This document shows positions 1 to 6,393 of a stretch of DNA of 9,182 nt, piece after piece (position 1 is the first letter of the stretch; each line of letters begins with the position of its first letter). Both the position numbers and the translations under genes were made by a program. Below the pieces are notes generated by a model. The model was not told where the DNA came from. It saw only the letters and a program-made list of their open reading frames with translations, and did no database searches. The DNA is from Alphaproteobacteria bacterium (GTDB taxonomy: Bacteria; Pseudomonadota; Alphaproteobacteria; Rhodobacterales; Rhodobacteraceae): NCBI GenBank assembly GCA_013151535.1, contig JAADIC010000271.1, forward strand, positions 1-9,182, read 5' to 3'.

Positions 1-1013
1 ACGCTGACCAGTGGTAACGGGATGACGATCAGGGCGATGGCGGCGGGCAATGTCAGGGCCAGCGAAAACTCGGCGGCGCGGTTGACGGCGTCGCGCGCAC
101 CTGCATCATCATGGCTGCGCAACTTGCGCGACAGATCCGGCAACAGCACAACCCCGATGGCAATGCCAACCACACCCAGCGGTAGTTGATAGAGGCGATC
201 GGCATAGTTCAGCCACGCAATCGCACCGTCAAAAAAGCTGGCGACTTGACGGCCCACCAGCAGGTTGACCTGCACCACCCCTCCGGCCAATGCGGCGGGG
301 GCGGCGATGACGGCGAGGCGTTTCAATTCGGGCGTCATGCGCGGCCAACGCGGCCACAGGCGCAGGCCTTCACGGCTGGCGGCGATCCAGACCAGCGCCA
401 GTTGCGCGACGCCTGCCACGGGCACGGTCCACGCCAAGGTGCGGCCCATATTCCAACCAAAACGCGCCGCCAATATCATGGCCGCGATGAACAACACATT
501 CAGCGCCACCGGCACCGCTGCCGCCACCCAGAACCGGCCCATGGCGTTGAGCGCACCGGATATCAGCGCGGCCAGCGAGATGAACAAGATGTAGGGGAAC
601 GCGATGCGCCCAAAATCCACCGCCAGATCGAACCGCGTATCGCCAGCGAACCCGCTGGCCATGGCCAATACCAGCCACGGCATGAACACTTGCGCCAGCA
701 AGGTCAGCACGATCAGAAGCACCATCAACCCCGACAGGGCGTCACGGGCGAAATCCTGCGCCTCCTCGCCGCCTTCCAGCTTTTTGGCGAACATCGGCAC
801 GAAGGCCATGTTGAAAGCACCTTCGGCAAAGAAACGGCGGAACATGTTGGGCAGGGAAAAGGCGATCAGGAAGGCCTCGGCCACAGGCCCCGCGCCCAGG
901 AATGCGGCGATCATGATGTCACGCACAAAGCCCGCAACGCGGCTAATCAGCGTCCAGCCACCAACCGTGAAAAAGCCTGCAATCAGACGGATCGGTTTTG
1001 CGGGGCGGCTCAT
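1..1013 (-). CDS. murJ: Lipid II flippase MurJ (MviN), 3' part cut by window edge
   Basis: This inner-membrane flippase of the MOP superfamily moves lipid II from the cytoplasmic to the periplasmic face for peptidoglycan synthesis. The frame is open from an ATG at 1013 to the left edge, giving 337 complete codons of a family that usually has about 510. The translation begins MSRPAKPIRLIAGFF and contains the N-terminal family signature SRVAGFVRD (residues 24-32), then LPNMFRRFFAEGAF (about 54-67) and later YADRLYQLP. Long hydrophobic stretches alternate with short loops, as in the 14-helix fold. Glu46 stands where E. coli MurJ has Asp39, from memory of the alignment. The start overlaps the glnD stop in an ATGA, and GAAGGGG lies 10 nt upstream (plus 1024-1030), so translation is probably coupled to glnD. 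The C-terminal third lies outside the window. The family assignment is secure. Confidence 0.96.
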   Translation of the reverse strand, partial: MSRPAKPIRLIAGFFTVGGWTLISRVAGFVRDIMIAAFLGAGPVAEAFLIAFSLPNMFRRFFAEGAFNMAFVPMFAKKLEGGEEAQDFARDALSGLMVLLIVLTLLAQVFMPWLVLAMASGFAGDTRFDLAVDFGRIAFPYILFISLAALISGALNAMGRFWVAAAVPVALNVLFIAAMILAARFGWNMGRTLAWTVPVAGVAQLALVWIAASREGLRLWPRWPRMTPELKRLAVIAAPAALAGGVVQVNLLVGRQVASFFDGAIAWLNYADRLYQLPLGVVGIAIGVVLLPDLSRKLRSHDDAGARDAVNRAAEFSLALTLPAAIALIVIPLPLVS

Positions 1014-3784
1014 GTGGCCATGGCCCCTTCGGCACCGCGCTCAATCGCTTCCATCAATTTACGCTCCAATGCGCGGCGTTTGGCGCGTGAATGCAGCTTG
1101 AGGCCAAACATATCCTTCACATAAAACACATCCACCGCCTGCACCCCGTAAGTGGCGATCACGGCGCTGGCGATATAGATGTTGGAGCCGGAGATCGTGC
1201 GGGTCAGATCGTACAGCAAGCCGGGGCGATCACGGGTATCAACCTCGATAATCGTATAGATTTCCGAGCCTTCGTTATCAAACGTGATCTCGGTCGGAAC
1301 GATGAAATCACGCTCGCGTTTCTTGATCTTGTCGCGGTCTTTCAAGGCGTCGCGCGCCACCACCGTGCCTTTCAGCGCCTTGTCGACCATGGCACCAAGG
1401 CGCTTGAGGCGCGATTGCTCAAACGGGTGGGCGTTGGCATCCTGTATCCAGAACACCGAGGTCGCAAAACCATCGGACGTGGTATAGGTCTTGGCGTCGA
1501 CCACGTTGGCCCCGACCAGCGCCAGTGCGCCCGACAGGCGCGAGAAGATGCCGGGGTGATCCTCCATCACGAAAATGGCGCGGGTGGCGTCGCGGTCTTC
1601 ATCCGGTTTGAAATCCGACATGATGGCATCGGCAGAGACCTTGCGGATAAGCCGCGCGATGATGGTTTGGGTTTCCCCATCCAAACCTTGCCAATAGGAT
1701 GCATAATGGCGGTCAAGCTCGGCCTGCAACTTGTCGGCGTTCCAGCCCTTGAGGGATTTCGTTAACGCCGCCTTGGCATCATCGGCGCGCCGGGTCAGCG
1801 CGCCGTCATCGGTACCAGAAGTCAGCGCGGTGCGGGTGGCGTGATAAAGGTCGCGGATCAACTGCGCTTTCCAGTTGTTCCACACACCGGGGCCAACGCC
1901 GCGAATATCGCACACCGTCAGCACTGTCATCAGCTTCAGGCGGGTGCGGCTTTGCACGATATTGGCGAAATCACGCGCGGTGCGCGGGTCGGACAAATCA
2001 CGCTTTTGCGCCACATCGGACATCAGCAAATGCTGGCGCACCAGCCAACAGACGGTTTCACATTCGCCGGGATCAAGGCCAAGGCGCGGCGCAAGGGTTT
2101 TGGCGATGCGTTCGCCCAAAATCGAGTGATCTTCTTCGCGGCCCTTACCCATGTCATGGATCAAAAGCGCCACCATCAGCACCTTGCGATTGACCCCGCG
2201 CTCCAGAATGCCCGAGGCCACCGGCAGGTCTTCGACCAGATCACCGTCCTCAATCTGGCTGAGGGTCGAGATGCACTGGATCGTGTGCTCGTCCACCGTG
2301 TAATGGTGGTACATATTGAACTGCATCATGGCGACAATGGCTTGAAATTCCGGGATAAACGCCCCGAGAACCCCAAGCTCGTTCATCCGGCGCAGGCCGC
2401 GTTCGGGGTTGCCGTAATCCAGCAGCATATCGATGAAAATGCGGTTGGCCTCGGGGTCGGCGCGCATGTCGTCATCAATCAGGTGCAGGTTTGCGGTGAC
2501 CAGACGCATGATATCGGGATGCAGCAGATAACGGGTGCGCAGACCCTCCTCAAACACTTTCAACAGGTTGATCGGGTCTTGCAGGAACGTTGCCTCATCC
2601 GCGATAGTCAGGCGGCCCTGTTGCAGTTTGTAGCCCGAGGTGATGCGGGTTCTAAGTCGGCGCGTGGCGCGGCCCAACAACTCGCCCATGCGGGGCTGGC
2701 GCTTCACATGTTGCGCCTCAAGCCCGGTCAGAAAAATCCGCGTCAGCTCGCCGACTTGGGTGGCGTGGCGGAAATAATCCTGCATGAAATGCTCAACCGC
2801 GCGGCGGCCATCTTTGTCGGCATAGCCAAGTGCGCGGGCAACACCGACCTGATTGTCAAAGGTCAAATGCTCGGTGGCGCGCCCGGCGATCAGATGCAGA
2901 TGGCAACGCACGGTCCACAGAAAATCCTCGGCCTTGGCGAACACCTCGTATTCAGCCTCCGAGAACATCCCGAGCTTGACCAATTCGCGCGGTTTTTCGA
3001 CCCGGTGCAGATATTTGGCGATCCAGAACAGCGATTGCAAATCACGCAGCCCGCCCTTGCCCTCTTTCACGTTGGGTTCAACCATATAGCGCTGGCCGCC
3101 CTGTTTCTTGTGGCGCTCGGCCCGCTCGGCCAGCTTGGCCTCGATAAACTCGGGGCCGGTGTTTTTGAACAGAGTTTTCCACAATTTGTCTTGCAGATCA
3201 AGGCATTGCGGCTTGTCGCCCACCAGGTAACGCCCCTCCAGAAGCGCGGTGCGGATGGTGAAATCCTCGCGCCCCAAACGGATGCAATCGGCCACGGTTC
3301 GGGTCGCATGGCCAATTTTCAGGCGCAGATCCCAGAACATATAAAGCATGGATTCCGCCACGGTTTCGGCCCACTCAGCCGATTTGGGCGGCACCAGAAA
3401 CAGCAGGTCGATATCGGAAAAGGGGGCCATTTCGGCGCGGCCATAACCGCCCACAGCCACCAGTGTCAGCCGGTTGTATTTGCTTTTTCTGGCGGGCGGG
3501 TTAATCAGCTTGGTGGCAATCCGGTGGATTTCCAGCACCAGTTGATCGGTGAGCCAGGTATAGGATGTGGTCGCCTCGCGGGTTTTTCGCGGATTGGCCA
3601 GATAGCTATCGCCGATCAGTTTGAATCCGGCGCGGTAAGCCGCCCCCAGATGCGCCACTGCGCGCGCGCGCATTTCGCGCGCATCGTCGGTTTCGGCCAG
3701 ATCGGCATTGATGGCGGATTGCACCGCCCTGATGTCGAAGATATCCGATTGCGGGCCTATCAGCCCATCCAGTTTATCGCCCAA
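1010..3784 (-). CDS. glnD: Bifunctional PII uridylyltransferase / uridylyl-removing enzyme GlnD
   Basis: This cytoplasmic nitrogen sensor adds UMP to PII proteins (GlnB/GlnK) when glutamine is low and removes it when glutamine is high. The 924 residues fit the family. In order: a nucleotidyltransferase domain with GGYGRAEMAPFSDIDLLFL at 112-130 (metal ligands D124, D126) and IGHATR at 157-162; a conserved segment VEPNVKEGKGGLRDL at 235-249; an HD hydrolase domain with LLIHDMGKG (H543-D544) for UMP removal; and two C-terminal ACT domains with DHPGIFSRL (742-750) and DRPGLLYDL (852-860) for glutamine sensing. All key residues are present, so both activities should be intact. The start is uncertain: an in-frame stop at 3797-3799 excludes anything further upstream, the first usable codon is TTG at 3784 and no clear Shine-Dalgarno precedes it. 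A GTG at residue 21 is an alternative. It lies 43 nt after the lipoprotein gene and overlaps murJ by 4 nt. Confidence 0.98.
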   Translation of the reverse strand: MGDKLDGLIGPQSDIFDIRAVQSAINADLAETDDAREMRARAVAHLGAAYRAGFKLIGDSYLANPRKTREATTSYTWLTDQLVLEIHRIATKLINPPARKSKYNRLTLVAVGGYGRAEMAPFSDIDLLFLVPPKSAEWAETVAESMLYMFWDLRLKIGHATRTVADCIRLGREDFTIRTALLEGRYLVGDKPQCLDLQDKLWKTLFKNTGPEFIEAKLAERAERHKKQGGQRYMVEPNVKEGKGGLRDLQSLFWIAKYLHRVEKPRELVKLGMFSEAEYEVFAKAEDFLWTVRCHLHLIAGRATEHLTFDNQVGVARALGYADKDGRRAVEHFMQDYFRHATQVGELTRIFLTGLEAQHVKRQPRMGELLGRATRRLRTRITSGYKLQQGRLTIADEATFLQDPINLLKVFEEGLRTRYLLHPDIMRLVTANLHLIDDDMRADPEANRIFIDMLLDYGNPERGLRRMNELGVLGAFIPEFQAIVAMMQFNMYHHYTVDEHTIQCISTLSQIEDGDLVEDLPVASGILERGVNRKVLMVALLIHDMGKGREEDHSILGERIAKTLAPRLGLDPGECETVCWLVRQHLLMSDVAQKRDLSDPRTARDFANIVQSRTRLKLMTVLTVCDIRGVGPGVWNNWKAQLIRDLYHATRTALTSGTDDGALTRRADDAKAALTKSLKGWNADKLQAELDRHYASYWQGLDGETQTIIARLIRKVSADAIMSDFKPDEDRDATRAIFVMEDHPGIFSRLSGALALVGANVVDAKTYTTSDGFATSVFWIQDANAHPFEQSRLKRLGAMVDKALKGTVVARDALKDRDKIKKRERDFIVPTEITFDNEGSEIYTIIEVDTRDRPGLLYDLTRTISGSNIYIASAVIATYGVQAVDVFYVKDMFGLKLHSRAKRRALERKLMEAIERGAEGAMAT

Positions 3785-3800
3785 TTTCGCACCCGGTCAA

Positions 3801-3816
3801 AGGCCGCTATCGGCCC
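3801..3816 (-). terminator. Weak hairpin between the lipoprotein gene and glnD
   Basis: Read on the minus strand, GGCCG-ATAG-CGGCC forms a perfect 5-bp GC stem with a 4-nt loop (plus 3802-3815), extendable by one G-T pair and followed by TTTGA. The stem is short and the T tract has only three residues, so it would terminate poorly at best. It could partly attenuate read-through into glnD. Its 3' arm ends 17 nt before the proposed TTG start, so it might instead influence ribosome access. This is a structural reading only, with no experimental support. Confidence 0.25.
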
Positions 3817-3827
3817 GTCTGTGAGGA

Positions 3828-5000
3828 TCAGAAACCAGCGCCGCCAAAGCTGCGCGGTGCCGGATCAATGACTTTGATCTTCTTGTTCTCAATCTCGACC
3901 ACCGCCATGGCGCGCTGGTTGGTGCCGTCTGGCAGCAGACGGAAAATGCCGTTCACACCGGCAAAGCCCGAAGGTTGTGTCAGGTTTTCACGGCTAAGCG
4001 CATTGGACGAGCCAGCCGAAACCAGCGCCCCGATGGCGGCGACGCCATCATAGGCGATGCCCGCCAGAGGATGCGGCGCGCGGCCATAGGCGCGGGTATA
4101 ACGATCCTTGAAACTGCCGGTCAGGGATGGGTCGGGCAGGGCGAACCAGCCACCTTGCAACCCGGTCAGCGACAGGGTCTGGGTCGGGATGTCCCAGCGG
4201 GTCAGACCCATGAACTTGACCTCTTTCGGGTCAACGCCGTTCTCGGGTAAAAGCTGGGCCAGAATGGGCAGTGCACCCGCAGTGTCCGAGGCAAAGACGA
4301 TGGCGTTTGTATCGGTGTCGCGCACCTGTTTGGCGATGTCGCGCACGGCGGAAATGACGCCTTGCTGGGAAAACTCATACGAGGCCGAGCCGGTGTAATT
4401 CGCGCCGGATTTGGCGGCCGCCGCTTGCACCGCATTGCGCCCCACATCACCCGTCAGGTTGCTGGCATGCACGACCAGAACATTGCCATAACCGTTCGCG
4501 GCAGCATAGCTGACCAGCCGGTTGGCGGTGTTTTCAAAGGTGTGGCCCAGCACGAAGACATTGCCACCGGCAATCTCGGTGCTGTTGGAAAAGCTGAGAA
4601 CCGAGACCCCGCGCGAGGATACCGCCGCCCCAGCCGCATTGGCGGCCTCGGCAAAAACCGGCCCCAGCAATATTTTAGCCCCTTCATTGACCGCCTTTTT
4701 GGCCGCATCGGCAGCCCCGGCTGCGGTGCCGCTGGTGGGGTAAATCCGCAGATCAATCCTGACATCTCCCAGATCGGACACCGCCAATTGCGCGGCATTT
4801 TGCAGCGAGGTTGCCAGAATGTCGTTGTTTTTGTCTTCTGAGCCAAAAGGTATCAGCAAAGCCACCGGAACCGGCGCGTTGGTGTTGACCAGGGGGCCAG
4901 TGCCGCCAAGTTCCAGATCACAAGCGCTCAGCGTGACGCCGATAACAAGCAGCAGCATCAGCCGCAATGGGCGTAAAATCCCAATAAAAACAGTGGTCAT
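3828..5000 (-). CDS. Penicillin-binding protein activator, LpoA-like periplasmic-binding-fold lipoprotein
   Basis: This 390-residue protein starts with a lipoprotein signal: a basic and hydrophobic stretch followed by the lipobox LSAC (24-27), so Cys27 should be lipidated. The rest resembles a type 1 periplasmic-binding fold: VPVALLIPFGSED, then an A-rich helix, LLGPVFAEAANAAG, VSVLSFSNS, GNVLVVHASN, NAIVFASDTAGALPILAQLL and GIAYDGVAAIGAL follow the order of Leu/Ile/Val-binding-like proteins. E. coli LpoA uses such a domain to stimulate PBP1a from the outer membrane. LpoA has about 680 residues with an N-terminal TPR-like half; this protein corresponds only to the binding-fold half. The ATG at 5000 has AAGGGG 10 nt upstream (plus 5011-5016). 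It is divergent from rsmI and heads the glnD-murJ block. The family is inferred from fold-type motifs and the rsmI/yraN neighbourhood, which parallels yraL-yraM-yraN in E. coli. A branched-chain amino-acid ABC-transporter binding protein is less likely, since no permease or ATPase genes are adjacent. Confidence 0.78.
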   Translation of the reverse strand: MTTVFIGILRPLRLMLLLVIGVTLSACDLELGGTGPLVNTNAPVPVALLIPFGSEDKNNDILATSLQNAAQLAVSDLGDVRIDLRIYPTSGTAAGAADAAKKAVNEGAKILLGPVFAEAANAAGAAVSSRGVSVLSFSNSTEIAGGNVFVLGHTFENTANRLVSYAAANGYGNVLVVHASNLTGDVGRNAVQAAAAKSGANYTGSASYEFSQQGVISAVRDIAKQVRDTDTNAIVFASDTAGALPILAQLLPENGVDPKEVKFMGLTRWDIPTQTLSLTGLQGGWFALPDPSLTGSFKDRYTRAYGRAPHPLAGIAYDGVAAIGALVSAGSSNALSRENLTQPSGFAGVNGIFRLLPDGTNQRAMAVVEIENKKIKVIDPAPRSFGGAGF

Positions 5001-5038
5001 GTGGTCAACGCCCCTTATTGACTGGTCAGCTTTGGTCA
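4994..5038 (+). repeat. Cluster of four direct TGGTCA hexamers, possible operator
   Basis: TGGTCA occurs in the same orientation at 4994-4999, 5002-5007, 5023-5028 and 5033-5038. The last pair is 10 bp apart, about one helical turn, with context CTGGTCAGC / TTGGTCAGT. The first copy overlaps the start codon of the lipoprotein gene. The third is also half of a short palindrome TGAC-TG-GTCA (5019-5028). An inverted copy, TGACCA, lies at 5101-5106 just before the rsmI ATG. Tandem half-sites spaced by one turn are typical of OmpR/PhoB-type regulators, but no regulator can be named from the sequence. Confidence 0.4.
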
Positions 5039-5108
5039 GTTTGTGCCAAAACCTAAAGAAATGCCGAGCGCAAGTAAACGTCAGTTACAGGTGGATTTGT
5101 TGACCATT
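5001..5108. promoter_or_regulatory. Divergent intergenic region with presumed promoters for the lipoprotein-glnD-murJ and rsmI-yraN blocks
   Basis: This is the only divergent gap in the window, so both blocks most likely begin transcription here. No strong sigma-70 promoter is visible. TTGACT at 5018-5023 (plus) is a good -35 but has no matching -10 at the expected distance; TTGGTC (5032-5037) with TAAAGA (5054-5059) is a weak pair. On the minus strand TTGGCA (complement of 5044-5049) is a good -35 without an evident -10. The segment contains most of a TGGTCA repeat cluster, described separately. An AGGTGGA at 5089-5095 is the possible ribosome binding site for rsmI, with a rather long 13-nt spacing. 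Confidence 0.4.
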
Positions 5109-5962
5109 ATGACCCAATCACTGGAATCCGCCCTCTATTTTGTCGCAACCCCCATCGGGGCGGCGCGTGATATCACCCTGCGCGGGCTGGATATACTGGC
5201 GCGCGCCGATGTTTTGGCGGCCGAAGATACCCGCAATACAAAGCGATTGCTCGATATTCACGGGGTGGATTTGGGCGCGCGGTGGATTGTGCCCTATCAC
5301 GATCATAATGGTGCGGCCCAGAGGCCCAAGCTGATCGCGGCGCTGAAAGAGGGCAAGTCGGTGGCCTATATGTCCGATGCAGGCACGCCGCTGATTGCCG
5401 ATCCGGGCTTTGCTTTGGCGCGTGATGTGATTGCGGCGGGGCTGAAGGTGCGGGCGGCCCCCGGGGCCTCGGCGCTGTTGACGGCACTGGCGGTGGCGGG
5501 GCTGCCGACGGACCGGTTTTTCTTTGCGGGCTTTTTGCCCCCCAAGACTGGCGCGCGGCAAAAAGAGTTGGGTTTGCTGGCACCAGTGCCGGGGACGCTG
5601 GTTTTTTATGAAAGTCCGAAAAGGATTCACGGTTCTTTAACCGATATGGTGCAGGTTCTGGGGGGGGATCGACAGGCGGCGGTCTGTCGGGAACTGACGA
5701 AAAAGTTTGAAGAGTGCGGCGCGGCACGCTCAAAGAACTTGCGGCAAGCTATGAAGATAAAAAACCGAAAGGTGAAATTGTGGTCGTGGTTGGTCCGGCA
5801 CCGGCGCGTGAAATCAGCCCGCAAGTTCTGGAAAATGCGCTGGAATTGGCCCTGCTGCGCCATGCATCCCTGCGCGATGCGGTTGACCACGTTACTGGCG
5901 AATTCGGATTGCCACGCAAACGCGTCTATAATCTGGCGCTGAAGATGGAGAAAGACAAATGA
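5109..5962 (+). pseudogene. rsmI: 16S rRNA (cytidine1402-2'-O)-methyltransferase RsmI, interrupted by an apparent 1-nt frameshift
   Basis: RsmI uses S-adenosylmethionine to 2'-O-methylate C1402 in the decoding centre of 16S rRNA. The first part reads MTQSLESALYFVATPIGAARDITLRG, then AAEDTRNTKRLL, YHDHNG, YMSDAGTPLIADPG, PGASALLTALAVAGLP, FAGFLPPK, LVFYESPKRI and RELTKKFEE, all RsmI/tetrapyrrole-methylase-fold motifs. After Glu202 (codon 5712-5714) the frame turns to a tail unlike RsmI, stopping at 5942. In the -1 frame from 5714 the expected sequence resumes (VRRGTLKELAASYEDKK, then GEIVVVVGPAP) and ends at TGA 5960-5962. One missing G (GAGGTG to GAGTG near 5712-5715) explains this; repaired, the protein would have 284 residues, close to the E. 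coli length of 286. It may be a sequencing error or a real mutation. The ATG at 5109 fits the family N-terminus best; GTG 5043 and ATG 5061 are alternatives. The repaired stop overlaps yraN by 4 nt. Confidence 0.93.
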
Positions 5963-6312
5963 GCGGATCACTGGCCTATCATAGCGGATTGGCGGCGGAA
6001 GATGCGGTTGCCAGACATTACGAAAAGAATGGCCATGATGTCAGCGCCAAACGCTGGCGTTCCAAAGCTGGTGAAATTGATCTGATTGTGCGCAAGGATG
6101 ACAACGTCATTTTTGTTGAAGTCAAGAAAAGCAAAACCCATGACAGCGCCGCGCTGGCACTGGGCCAACGCCAGATCGCACGGATTTACAACTCCGCCGC
6201 GATGTTTCTGGAAGGGGAACCGAAAGGCCAGAACACCGATGCGCGTTTTGACGTGGCGCTGGTGGATGCACAGGGTTCGATCTCGATTCTGGAAAACGCG
6301 ATCTGCGCCTGA
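5959..6312 (+). CDS. yraN: YraN family (UPF0102) nuclease-fold protein
   Basis: This 117-residue protein belongs to UPF0102, which has a restriction-endonuclease/Holliday-resolvase-like fold; its cellular role is not settled. The family signatures are visible: an N-terminal helix GLAAEDAVARHYEKNGHDV, then GEIDLIV (38-44, with E39 and D41), FVEVK (52-56, with E54 and K56 as the E-x-K metal-binding pair), and a helix with QRQIARIYNSA. The nuclease-like residues are intact. Length is normal for the family. The ATG at 5959 overlaps the TGA of the rsmI reading frame, and GGAG at 5947-5950 lies 8 nt upstream, so it is probably co-translated with rsmI. A short hairpin CGATC-N7-GATCG (6299-6315) spans the stop codon but has no T tract, so it is doubtful as a terminator. 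The rsmI-yraN linkage is also seen in E. coli as yraL and yraN flanking yraM. Confidence 0.94.
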   Translation: MSGSLAYHSGLAAEDAVARHYEKNGHDVSAKRWRSKAGEIDLIVRKDDNVIFVEVKKSKTHDSAALALGQRQIARIYNSAAMFLEGEPKGQNTDARFDVALVDAQGSISILENAICA

Positions 6313-6329
6313 TCGTTCTGGCTGGTTCC

Positions 6330-6339
6330 GGTTGCAACC
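6330..6339. promoter_or_regulatory. Perfect 10-bp palindrome GGTTGCAACC upstream of gshB
   Basis: The 81-nt gap between yraN and gshB contains this perfect palindrome, 54 nt before the gshB start. It includes TTGCAA (6332-6337), a modest -35-like hexamer; the A/T-rich stretch CAAATATAGG (6355-6364) downstream could carry a -10 but matches poorly at normal spacing. A gshB promoter or a dimeric-protein site is possible. A 10-bp palindrome can easily occur by chance. Confidence 0.2.
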
Positions 6340-6393
6340 TGCCGCGCCATGACCCAAATATAGGGGAACGTTACAGGGCAGAGGCGCAGCAAC

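Noticed and set aside
186..1124. A 312-codon open frame on the plus strand, antisense to murJ and the end of glnD
   Set aside because: Again in the antisense codon-aligned register; the composition is typical of a shadow, and murJ on the other strand has clear flippase motifs.
1841..3871. A 676-codon open frame on the plus strand, antisense to glnD
   Set aside because: Its codons lie exactly opposite glnD codons (first base against third base). In that register only TTA, CTA and TCA sense codons create antisense stops, and these are rare in GC-rich genes. The translation is low-complexity, rich in His, Gln and Gly, and has no recognisable domain, whereas glnD is fully conserved.
5034..5049. 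Sigma-54 promoter on the minus strand before the lipoprotein-glnD block, suggested by TTGGCAC
   Set aside because: The -24-like half is good, but the GC expected ten bases after the GG is absent (CC instead), so the -12 element is not met.
5698..5714. Programmed -1 ribosomal frameshift at the AAAAAG run in rsmI
   Set aside because: Slipping there enters the -1 frame before a TGA at 5708-5710, so translation would stop at once. The shift must occur after 5710, where no slippery heptamer is seen.
5714..5962. A separate small gene starting with GTG at 5714
   Set aside because: Its 82 residues are the C-terminal end of RsmI in sequence and length, so it is the displaced tail of the broken gene rather than an independent protein.
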